A stretch of DNA of 50,252 nt from a virus. The stretch covers positions 1 to 50,252 of the IMG/VR virus record IMGVR_UViG_3300025138_000064; one strand, given 5' to 3'. Positions 7,078 through 18,700 of the stretch are shown one piece after another (the first letter of the stretch is position 1; every line of letters begins with the position of its first letter). The position numbers were made by a program, and so were the translations under genes. Below the pieces are notes generated by a model. It was not told the DNA's origin and did no database searches. It saw only the letters and a program-made list of their open reading frames with translations.

Positions 7078-9750
7078 ATGTCGATAATTTTAAGACAAAA
7101 TAAAGGATCTGAATTAACATTTGCTGAAGTAGATGATAATTTTCAGTCTCTATTTTACTCAGGTTCCTTAATAGGAACTGATTTAGTTTTTTATTACCCT
7201 AGTAGCAGTTTATCACAATCATTTGATTTATCCTCAATCCCAGGATTTGGTGGAGTAACAGTTCAAGATGGTGGAACTACTATAGTTAATTCAGCAACTG
7301 GGTTAAACTTTACAGGAACAGGAGTTACAGTAACTGCTAATGGGCAAACAGCTACAGTTGATATATCTGGTGGTGGTGGTGGTGGAGGTGATACTTATAC
7401 TTTATCAGCAGGAGCCAAATCAGGAACAAGTGTTCCTTTAAATTTAGATGCAGCTGCAGGATCAGATTCTGTAGTTAGCTTAACAGAAGGAACAGGCATT
7501 ACTCTTACTCAAAATTCAGCAAATGAAATAACTATTGATTCTAGTGGTACAGGTGGAATTTTTGCTCAAACAGGATCTTTTTATGCTACTACTAATAACT
7601 TACAAATAACATCAAGTGGAGCATATCAATCATCAACTTACCCGGGTGGTGTAACAGCAAATCCAAATAATGATGGTAGCGGGGGTAATATAGCTAAATA
7701 TTCATCAATGTTTTCTCAATCTATTTGGCATTATACAGATAATGTAGGTTATCCAACTTCTAAAGCATGGAAAACTGATTTAGCAGGATCTGTTTTTAAT
7801 AGATATGATCAAAATACTGATACAGCAGAAATTATAAGATTTATAGCAACTCAATTAAGTGCTTCATCTCCAGATACTGTTCCTAATACAAGGATTTATG
7901 CAGGTATATCTGAAGATATACGAAATAGTACAACAGAAGTAGCACCAGTAGGAACTGTACCTTCAACTATTGGTAATAGTGTTGTAACTTATTTAAATGG
8001 TCAGGGATTTGCAGGATCAGGTCAAGCTTTATTTGAAGGAGTAGCAACTAGAAAAGAATCTAATGCTTCGTATTTTATTCAATATGATTCAGTAGCAAGT
8101 GGAACAACAGTAGTTACGTCATCTGCTGATGCTGAATTATTTAACTTAGGAGCTATTGGAGTTGTATTTAATGTATCAGGAACAGAAAGAAGAACTTATT
8201 CTGATAATTTTGCACAAACCCAAACAGCTGCTACGGCTTCAACAGCAATTTATACTCAAACAGGGCCTGGAACATCTGCTGATGGTTTAACTATAGGAGA
8301 TATTGATGGAGGATCACAACCAGATACTTTTCAAGATGGAAAATTTGTAGATGTATTAGATACAGCATTATATAATGGGGGAATTTCTTTAACAGCTCAA
8401 GAATCTACAGGACTATATACTATAGCAGCATCTATTGGTATACAATCAGGTTCATCTGTTTTTACAGATGCTAATGCTTCTTCTGCTTATACAAAAACAG
8501 AATCTTTATTTTTTCTACCTAGTGCAGTAACAGGTATACCAAATAATACATTAGCTCAAGGTTTCTTTGGATATGCAATTTCAACAGCTGCAGGAGCTTG
8601 TGTTACACGTTCATTATCATCTGCTCCATATTTACAAGAAGCAAAATGGTCAAATTCAGGATCTGTAACAGGATTATTTGATCCTTTATTTACAGAAACA
8701 CAATATATTTCAAGACTAGATGAAGATAATTCATTTGTAACATTAACAGCTGGTGCTGTTGGTGTTGATTTTAGAGCCTCATGTGTAGGGGGAACTGTAG
8801 ATGGTTCTAATACAATTTTTGATTCAACGGGGACTAGTGCAAGAGCAATAGGAACAGTTCCTCAGTTTAATGATATTTCAAAGTTAGCAGGTTTATTATC
8901 ATTTGATTGTACTACTTCTAATACAGCAACTAATATTACAGAAACTTCTATTAGCCCTACAACATATGGTACTACTTTAAAAGGTAGACTTAGAACAACT
9001 AATGAAATTACAGTAACAACAATAAATGTTCCATTTCATACAGCAGGAGATTTTGGTAAAGCTTCTCAAATGGCTTATTATGGTGCGGGTCAAACATTTG
9101 ATGCTGGATCAGAAACAGGAACTTCAGAAAATTTTTCAGGAGAAAGCTTTAGAGTACAAATTACAAACAATGCATTAATAGGAACTTATACAGGAGCAGA
9201 TTCATGGCCAACAGCATTTAGTTTAGCTGCTTTAGGGGGAAAAGATTTACAAGTAAAACCGGGTTATTTAGTATTCCCAGGAGGATCAAGAGGATATTTT
9301 ATTTCAGATCCAGATTCAGGTCAAGATTATAAATACTATTTAAGAGCATTTAAAAGAAGTTCATCAAGTGCTGCTACAAGTATGGTAGTAAATGTAGGAA
9401 AAAGTAATTTAGTAAATTGGAATACAACTACTAATGGGATATCAGTAGCTATTATATTTGAAAGTGGTGGTAGTGGAAATCAATCTCCACCTAGAATTTA
9501 TGATATAGCTAATTTACTCCAAAACGTTGTAGAAACTGGAATTGCAAATGATGATTTTAAAAATCCATTTAGTACTAATATAGATCTTTATGGAAATACG
9601 GGTGGTGGTTTAAGTGGAACTAATTATACTGTACCTTTGAGAGGAGCTGACGCAATGCAGTTGGATGCTACTAACCAAGGTTATATAGTTATGATACGAT
9701 ATAAAAATGATACAGACCCCGTTGAGGATATTAATATAACAATAAGTTAA
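7078..9750 (+). CDS. Putative tail fibre / virion adhesin
   Basis: An 890-residue protein. The N-terminus (ILRQNKGSELTFAEVDDNF) is the short attachment segment seen at the start of many tail-fibre proteins of T4-type marine phages. It is followed by a Gly run (GGGGGGGD, near residue 100) and a long beta-rich, Ser/Thr/Gly/Ala-rich region without enzyme motifs. I see no C-terminal chaperone domain. It lies 2 nt upstream of the giant collagen-like fibre gene and is likely co-transcribed with it. Probably a tail fibre or fibre-base component; a receptor is not predictable. Confidence 0.65.
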   Translation: MSIILRQNKGSELTFAEVDDNFQSLFYSGSLIGTDLVFYYPSSSLSQSFDLSSIPGFGGVTVQDGGTTIVNSATGLNFTGTGVTVTANGQTATVDISGGGGGGGDTYTLSAGAKSGTSVPLNLDAAAGSDSVVSLTEGTGITLTQNSANEITIDSSGTGGIFAQTGSFYATTNNLQITSSGAYQSSTYPGGVTANPNNDGSGGNIAKYSSMFSQSIWHYTDNVGYPTSKAWKTDLAGSVFNRYDQNTDTAEIIRFIATQLSASSPDTVPNTRIYAGISEDIRNSTTEVAPVGTVPSTIGNSVVTYLNGQGFAGSGQALFEGVATRKESNASYFIQYDSVASGTTVVTSSADAELFNLGAIGVVFNVSGTERRTYSDNFAQTQTAATASTAIYTQTGPGTSADGLTIGDIDGGSQPDTFQDGKFVDVLDTALYNGGISLTAQESTGLYTIAASIGIQSGSSVFTDANASSAYTKTESLFFLPSAVTGIPNNTLAQGFFGYAISTAAGACVTRSLSSAPYLQEAKWSNSGSVTGLFDPLFTETQYISRLDEDNSFVTLTAGAVGVDFRASCVGGTVDGSNTIFDSTGTSARAIGTVPQFNDISKLAGLLSFDCTTSNTATNITETSISPTTYGTTLKGRLRTTNEITVTTINVPFHTAGDFGKASQMAYYGAGQTFDAGSETGTSENFSGESFRVQITNNALIGTYTGADSWPTAFSLAALGGKDLQVKPGYLVFPGGSRGYFISDPDSGQDYKYYLRAFKRSSSSAATSMVVNVGKSNLVNWNTTTNGISVAIIFESGGSGNQSPPRIYDIANLLQNVVETGIANDDFKNPFSTNIDLYGNTGGGLSGTNYTVPLRGADAMQLDATNQGYIVMIRYKNDTDPVEDINITIS

Positions 9751-9752
9751 TA

Positions 9753-12700
9753 ATGGCATTAGATAAAACAAAAAAGTCGAATAGACTACTAGAAAGTAGA
9801 AGGTATACTCATGAAACTTTAGAAAATAATCAAGAAGCATTTACAAGTGTCCTTGATATAAATTCTACAGAGGTATACTCACAGACTAATTTGATTTATG
9901 CCACTGCATTACCTTATAGTGCATCAGGTCAAACTTTAGATGTTTATTATTCTGGTAGTAGTGCAACATATCCAACAGGAAACCCAAGCGGCGATCCTAT
10001 TGCTTTATATTATAATAGACAACGACTTACACCATCTAACGTAGTTAATGGTAGTAAAACTGAAGTATGGTTTTTTGTTTCTTCATCTACAGATCCAAAT
10101 ACACCAGGAACAGCAATTGATCCTCAACTACTAAATGCTAATCAACAAGGTAAATTTATATCACCAAAATATTCAGATGTTTCTTTAGCAAATGCTTTTG
10201 CAGATGATGCTACTCCTGGATATAATGTAACAGTTGAAGTTTCAACAAATAGTGGTGTTGATTGGACAAGACAAAATGCAGCAAATTATCAATTTGATTA
10301 TAGAATGGGTGTTATACAGTTTACTACACAAGCAGTAGCACCATCATCAACAGATTATTTAGCAGTAAGTATTTATCAATATATAGGAAAAACAGTAGCT
10401 GATAGTGGTGGAAGTGGATCATCAGGTTCATCAGGTACTTCAGGTTCATCAGGATCTAGTGGTACATCAGGTAGCTCAGGCTCATCAGGTACAAGTGGTT
10501 CATCAGGATCATCAGGTACTTCAGGTAGCTCAGGTTCATCAGGTACAAGTGGTTCAAGTGGTTCAAGCGGTACATCAGGATCGAGTGGTTCAAGTGGTAC
10601 TTCAGGTTCATCAGGTTCATCAGGAACATCAGGATCATCAGGGTCTAGTGGCACATCAGGATCTTCAGGATCTAGTGGTACATCAGGTTCTTCAGGTTCA
10701 TCAGGTATTTCAGGTTCATCAGGTTCATCAGGAACAAGTGGCTCAAGTGGCTCAAGTGGTTCAAGCGGTTCATCAGGTATTTCAGGTAGCTCAGGATCAT
10801 CAGGTACTTCAGGTAGCTCAGGATCAAGTGGTACTTCAGGTTCATCAGGTTCATCAGGAATAAGTGGTTCATCAGGATCTAGTGGTACATCAGGTTCATC
10901 AGGATCTAGTGGTACAAGTGGTTCAAGTGGTTCATCAGGAACATCAGGTTCAAGTGGTTCATCAGGAACAAGTGGTTCATCAGGATCATCAGGTACTTCA
11001 GGATCAAGTGGATCTAGTGGCACATCAGGTTCTTCAGGTTCATCAGGTATTTCAGGTTCATCAGGTTCATCAGGAACAAGTGGTACAAGTGGTTCAAGCG
11101 GTTCATCAGGTACTTCAGGTAGCTCAGGTTCATCAGGTACTTCAGGTAGTTCAGGATCTAGTGGTACTTCAGGTTCATCAGGTTCATCAGGAACAAGTGG
11201 TTCATCAGGATCTAGTGGTACAAGTGGTTCAAGTGGTTCATCAGGAACAAGTGGTTCAAGTGGTTCAAGTGGTACTTCAGGTTCATCAGGTTCATCAGGA
11301 ACAAGTGGGTCGTCAGGATCAAGTGGTATAAGTGGTTCAAGTGGTTCATCAGGAATAAGCGGTTCAAGTGGTTCAAGTGGTACAAATGGTTCATCAGGAT
11401 CATCAGGTACAAGTGGTTCATCAGGATCATCAGGTACATCAGGTAGCTCAGGATCAAGTGGTATTTCAGGTTCAAGTGGATCATCAGGAACTTCAGGTTC
11501 ATCAGGTTCATCAGGTACAAGCGGTTCATCAGGTTCAAGTGGTACAAGTGGTTCATCAGGATCTAGTGGTACATCAGGATCAAGTGGTTCATCAGGTACA
11601 TCAGGTTCAAGTGGTTCAAGTGGTACATCAGGTTCTTCAGGATCAAGTGGTACATCAGGATCAAGTGGTTCATCAGGTACTTCAGGAAGTTCAGGTTCAT
11701 CAGGTACAAATGGTTCTAATGGGTTATTTGGTGGTATTCCATATAGTTTTAGTACTACAGTAGGTGGTAATACTGCAATAGGAACAATAAGACTTAATAA
11801 TGCAGATGCAGAATTAACAACTCAAGTTATTATTAATAATGAAGATGCAGAAACTGGTGAGCAAGAATCATATTTAGCAACTTTTGATGATGCTGGATTT
11901 ACTAATAATAGAGGTTATTTAGTAATACAAGAAGCAGATGGTGGTGGAGCAAGTTCTCAAGATTTTGCAACATTTATAATAAAATCTATTGCTAGTACAG
12001 CAAATAGTCAACATACATTTGATGTTACTTATGTAGCAGCAACAAATTCAGGAACAGGTAATCCACCGTTTACGGATGCCGATAAAATAGTAATTGCTTT
12101 TTCAGCAACAGGTGTAGCAGGTTCATCAGGATCAAGTGGTACTTCAGGGTCTTCAGGATCAAGTGGTACAAGTGGTTCAAGTGGTTCTTCAGGTACATCA
12201 GGTTCATCAGGTTCATCAGGTACATCAGGTAGCTCAGGTTCATCAGGTACATCAGGTAGCTCAGGTTCATCAGGTACTTCAGGTTCAAGTGGTTCAAGTG
12301 GTACTTCAGGTTCTTCAGGTTCATCAGGTACATCAGGTAGCTCAGGTTCATCAGGTACAAGTGGTTCAAGTGGTTCATCAGGTACAAGTGGTTCATCAGG
12401 TTCAAGTGGTACATCAGGTTCTTCAGGTTCATCAGGAACATCAGGTTCAAGTGGATCATCAGGAACTTCAGGTTCATCAGGTTCAAGTGGTACAAGTGGT
12501 TCATCAGGATCATCAGGTACATCAGGTAGCTCAGGTTCATCAGGTACAAGTGGTTCAAGTGGTTCAAGTGGTACATCAGGTTCTTCAGGTTCATCAGGTA
12601 CTTCAGGATCAAGTGGTTCATCAGGTACTTCAGGCAGCTCAGGTTCATCAGGTACAAATGGTTTAGCGGGTAATTGCGGTAGAAACACGTATACAACATC

Positions 12701-15700
12701 GGGTTCACCATCAGCAGGGCAAGTATCGTTTAGAGATAGTTCTGCTGATCCTACGACAGATGCTGATGAAGTAACTAGATTAACATTTAATAGTACATCT
12801 TCTACATTCTTATTACTTAAAAACTTAGTTATTGGGGATCCAATAACAATAACAGATGACGATGGAGTAGTTGCAAACTATTCATGGCAAGGTAATCCTT
12901 CATCAACTCAGATAGCAGTAACTTATGTAGCGGCAGGATCCGGTACTTGGACTGCAGTTAATCAAGGTGATCCATTTACAATATGCGCTTTTGTTTCATC
13001 AGGATCTTCAGGTTCATCAGGTACAAGTGGTTCAAGTGGTTCATCAGGTACAAGTGGTTCAAGTGGTTCAAGTGGAACAAGCGGTTCATCAGGATCTAGT
13101 GGTACATCAGGTAGCTCAGGTTCAAGTGGTACAAGTGGTTCTTCAGGATCATCAGGTACTTCAGGATCTTCAGGTTCATCAGGTACAAGCGGTTCATCAG
13201 GATCTAGTGGTACATCAGGTAGCTCAGGTTCAAGTGGTACAAGTGGTTCTTCAGGATCATCAGGTACTTCAGGATCTTCAGGTTCATCAGGCACAAGTGG
13301 TTCATCAGGATCTAGTGGTACATCAGGTAGCTCAGGTTCAAGTGGTACAAGTGGTTCTTCAGGATCATCAGGTACTTCAGGATCTTCAGGTTCATCAGGT
13401 ACAAGCGGTTCATCAGGATCTAGTGGAACAAGTGGTTCATCAGGATCTAGTGGTACTTCAGGGTCATCAGGTTCATCAGGAACATCAGGTTCAAGTGGTT
13501 CATCAGGTACTTCAGGATCAAGTGGATCTTCAGGTACAAATGGTGATAGAGGAGGAGTTGAATACGAATATTTTTCATCACCTTTAGTAGACCCAGGAGA
13601 ACTTAATTATTCAACAGGAACATCACAAATTGTACTTAATAAAACTGATGTTAATGGTAATGATCAAAGTAATTGGATAAACAGTTGGAATGATCAAGGA
13701 AATTCAACTACAGGAATAGGTAGATTAACAGTACAAGAAGCAGGAAGTGGTAATGAAATATTAGCAGTAACACTAGCAGCACAAGTAACATTATCAGGAA
13801 ATGTTTATACATTTTCAACGGTATCAGGAACTTTAATAAATACAGGATTTTCGGCAAGTGATAGATTAGTTGTAAGTTTTGCGGCTTATGGTGATTCAGG
13901 TTCAAGCGGATCATCAGGAACAAGTGGTTCATCAGGATCATCAGGTACTTCAGGTTCTTCAGGATCGTCAGGAACAAGTGGTTCATCAGGATCAAGTGGT
14001 ACATCAGGTAGCTCAGGTTCATCAGGTACAAGTGGCTCAAGTGGCTCAAGTGGTACAAGTGGTTCATCAGGATCAAGTGGTACTTCAGGTTCAAGTGGAT
14101 CATCAGGAACTTCAGGTTCTTCAGGTTCATCAGGTACAAGCGGTTCATCAGGATCAAGTGGAACAAGTGGTTCATCAGGATCTAGTGGTACATCAGGATC
14201 AAGTGGTTCATCAGGTACTTCAGGTTCAAGTGGTTCAAGTGGTACTTCAGGATCAAGTGGATCTTCAGGTACATCAGGATCATCAGGATCTAGTGGTACA
14301 TCAGGATCAAGTGGTTCTTCAGGTACTAGTGGTTCTTCAGGATCTAGTGGTACATCAGGATCAAGTGGATCATCAGGTACTTCAGGTTCTTCAGGTTCAT
14401 CAGGTACAACAGGATTAACAGGAAATTGTATTAGTAATACTTTTACAACATCTGGTTCGCCATCAGCAGGTCAAGTATCATTTAGAAATAATTCTTCAGA
14501 CCCAACAACAGATGGAGATGAAGTAACTAGATTAACATTTAACAGTTCTACAGCACCTGGATTTCTATTACTTAAAAACTTAGTTGTTGGAGACCCTATA
14601 ACGATAACAGATGCTGATGGAATTGTCAACAATTATTCATGGGGTGGTAATCCTTCATCAACTCAAATAGCAGTAACTTATGTATCAGCTGGGTCTGGTA
14701 CTTGGACTTCAATTAACCAAGGCGATCCATTTGTAATATGCGCTTTTGTTTCATCAGGTTCTTCAGGTTCATCAGGAACTTCAGGTTCAAGTGGTTCATC
14801 AGGTACATCAGGATCTTCAGGTTCATCAGGTACAAGTGGTTCTTCGGGATCTTCAGGTACAAGTGGTTCAAGTGGTTCAAGTGGAACAAGCGGTTCATCA
14901 GGATCATCAGGTACATCAGGTTCAAGTGGATCTTCAGGTACTTCAGGTTCAAGTGGATCATCAGGAACTTCAGGTTCATCAGGTTCATCAGGTACAAGTG
15001 GTACAAGTGGCTCAAGTGGTTCAAGTGGTACAAGTGGTTCATCAGGATCAAGTGGTACTTCAGGTTCAAGTGGATCATCAGGAACTTCAGGTTCTTCAGG
15101 TTCATCAGGAACATCAGGTAGCTCAGGTTCATCAGGAACAAGTGGTTCAAGTGGTTCATCAGGTACTTCAGGATCTTCAGGTTCATCAGGTACAAGCGGT
15201 TCATCAGGATCAAGTGGAACAAGTGGTTCATCAGGATCTAGTGGTACATCAGGATCAAGTGGTTCATCAGGTACATCAGGTAGCTCAGGTTCATCAGGTA
15301 CAAGTGGTTCAAGTGGTTCAAGTGGTACTTCAGGTTCAAGTGGATCATCAGGTACATCAGGTTCAAGTGGTTCATCAGGTACAACAGGATTAACAGGAAA
15401 CTGTAATAGAAACACGTATACAACATCGGGTTCACCTTCAACAGCTACACAAGTATCATTTAGAAATAGTTCTGCTGATCCTACGACAGACGCTGATGAA
15501 GTAACTAGATTAACATTTAACAGTTCCACATCACCTGGGTTTTTATTACTTAAAAATCTAGTTGTTGGAGATCCAATAACAATAACAGATGACGACGGGA
15601 TTGTTGCAAATTATTCATGGGGTGGTAACCCTTCATCAAATCAAATAGCAGTAACTTATGTATCAGCTGGATCAGGTACTTGGACTTCAGTTAACCAGGG

Positions 15701-18700
15701 TGATCCATTTATAATATGTGCTTTTGTTTCATCAGGTTCTTCAGGTTCATCAGGAACTTCAGGTTCAAGTGGATCTTCAGGTACTTCAGGTTCAAGTGGT
15801 TCATCAGGAACATCAGGTTCTTCAGGTTCATCAGGAACTTCAGGATCTTCAGGTTCATCAGGTACAAGTGGTTCAAGTGGTTCATCAGGTACAAGCGGTT
15901 CATCAGGATCAAGTGGAACAAGTGGTTCATCAGGATCTAGTGGCACATCAGGATCAAGTGGTTCATCAGGAACATCAGGTTCTTCAGGTTCATCAGGTAC
16001 AAATGGCTCAAGTGGTTCAAGTGGTACAAGTGGTACAAGTGGTTCATCAGGATCAAGTGGTACATCAGGTTCATCAGGATCAAGTGGTACAAGTGGTTCA
16101 AGTGGTTCATCAGGAACAAGTGGTTCAAGTGGTTCAAGTGGTACAAGTGGTTCATCAGGATCAAGTGGTACATCAGGTTCATCAGGATCAAGTGGTACAT
16201 CAGGATCAAGTGGTTCAAGTGGTACATCAGGATCATCAGGATCTAGTGGTACATCAGGATCAAGTGGTTCATCAGGTACAAGTGGTTCAAGTGGTTCAAG
16301 TGGTACTTCAGGATCAAGTGGGTCATCAGGTACTTCAGGTTCAAGTGGTTCATCAGGTACATCGGGATTAACTGGAAATTGTGATAGAAACACGTATACA
16401 ACATCAGGTTCACCATCAGCAGGGCAAGTATCATTTAGAGATAGTTCTGCTGATCCTACACAAACCGCTGCTAATGTTACTAGATTAACATTTAATAGTT
16501 CTACAGCATCTGGGTTTTTATTACTTAAAAATTTAGTTGTTGGAGATCCTGTAACAATAACAGATGATGATGGAGTAGTTGCAAACTATTCATGGGGCGG
16601 TAATCCTGCATCAAACCAAATAGCAGTAACTTACGTATCAGCTGGATCGGGTGTTTGGACTGCTACTAGTCAAGGTGATCCATTTGTAATATGTGGTTTT
16701 ATTTCATCAGGTTCTTCAGGTTCATCAGGAACTTCAGGTTCTTCAGGATCAAGTGGTACTTCAGGTTCAAGTGGTTCATCAGGAACATCAGGTTCTTCAG
16801 GTTCATCAGGAACTTCAGGATCTTCAGGTTCATCAGGTACAAGTGGTTCAAGTGGTTCATCAGGTACAAGCGGTTCATCAGGATCATCAGGTACATCAGG
16901 TTCTTCAGGATCAAGTGGTACTTCAGGTTCAAGTGGATCATCAGGAACATCAGGTTCTTCAGGTTCATCAGGTACAAATGGCTCAAGTGGTTCAAGTGGT
17001 ACAAGTGGTTCATCAGGATCAAGTGGTACATCAGGATCTTCAGGATCAAGTGGTACAAGTGGTTCAAGTGGTTCATCAGGAACAAGTGGTTCAAGTGGTT
17101 CATCAGGAACAAGTGGTTCAAGTGGTTCATCAGGTACAAGTGGTTCATCAGGATCTAGTGGTACATCAGGATCAAGTGGTTCATCAGGTACTTCAGGTTC
17201 AAGTGGTTCATCAGGTACATCAGGATCTTCAGGATCAAGTGGTACTTCAGGTTCTTCAGGATCATCAGGTACATCAGGTTCAAGTGGATCTTCAGGTACA
17301 TCGGGTGATAGAGGAGGAGTAAAATATCAATTTGTCACAACAGTTAATTCAGATGGAGAATTTAATTATAATGGTTCAAATACTGTTCAATTTAATAGAG
17401 ATGATGTAAATGGTGTTGACCAAGGAACATGGTTAAATTCATGGAATGATACAGGTGATAGTACAAATGGATTTGGTGTACTTACAGTTCAAAGTGCTGA
17501 TAGTGGAAATAATGTATTAGTTGCTATAGTAACAGCTGTAAATAATTCAATAGGATTATATTTTCAAGCTACTGTTACAGAATTAACATATGATGCTTTC
17601 CAATTAAATGAACAAGTTGTTGTATCATTTGCCCAATTTGGTAATTCAGGTAGCTCAGGTTCATCAGGTACATCAGGATCTTCAGGTTCATCAGGTACTT
17701 CAGGATCAAGTGGATCTTCAGGTACAAGTGGTTCATCAGGATCTAGTGGTACTTCAGGTAGTTCAGGATCAAGTGGTACTTCAGGATCTTCAGGTTCATC
17801 AGGTACTTCAGGATCAAGTGGATCTTCAGGTACAAGTGGTTCATCAGGATCTAGTGGTACATCAGGTTCATCAGGATCATCAGGTACTTCAGGTAGTTCA
17901 GGTTCATCAGGTACAAGTGGTTCAAGTGGTTCAAGTGGTACAAGTGGTTCTTCAGGATCATCAGGTACATCAGGAACAAGTGGTTCATCAGGATCATCAG
18001 GTACTTCAGGTAGTTCAGGTTCATCAGGAACATCAGGTTCAAGTGGTTCAAGTGGTACAAGTGGTTCTTCAGGATCAAGTGGTACTTCAGGATCAAGTGG
18101 TTCTAGTGGTACTTCAGGTTCATCAGGATCAAGTGGAACAAGTGGTTCATCAGGATCAAGTGGAACAAGCGGTTCATCAGGATCAAGTGGAACAAGCGGT
18201 TCATCAGGATCAAGTGGAACAAGTGGTTCATCAGGATCTAGTGGTACATCAGGATCAAGTGGTTCATCAGGTACTTCAGGTTCAAGTGGTTCAAGTGGTA
18301 CAAGTGGTTCTTCAGGATCATCAGGTACATCAGGGTCAAGTGGTTCTAGTGGTACAAGGGGTGAATATGGTGGTGTTCCTTACACATTTAGTAATACAAC
18401 TTCTTCTACAGGAATATCACAAGGGCAAATAAGATTTAATAATGGTACATTAGGAAGTGTTAATACAATCTTTATAAATAATGAAGATAGAAATGGGGTT
18501 AATGTAAGTGCATGGTTAAATACTTATTCAACAGCTGGTATATTCTATGTTAAATCAGCAAATGGTGCAGATGCATCAGTTGGATTATTTACAGTAACAT
18601 CTAGAAGTGTTGGTGCTTCATTTACCACAATAGCAGTATCAAGTCCTTCAGGACAAACATTTGCAAATGGAGAAGAAATAAGTGTAATATTTGCACCAAA

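Noticed and set aside
10376-11023. Long minus-strand open frames rich in PDEPEVPLDP repeats across the fibre gene (also near 12029, 14678, 15656, 18545-20131)
   Set aside because: They are shadows of the Gly-X-Y coding repeat, whose reverse strand lacks stop codons; no promoter, start context or real domain is present and all other genes are on the + strand.
10405-18432. Plus-strand alternate-frame ORFs of the HQVQVVQVV and FRFIRNFRFKW type
   Set aside because: Off-frame reading of the same 27-nt repeat; composition is purely a product of the repeat.
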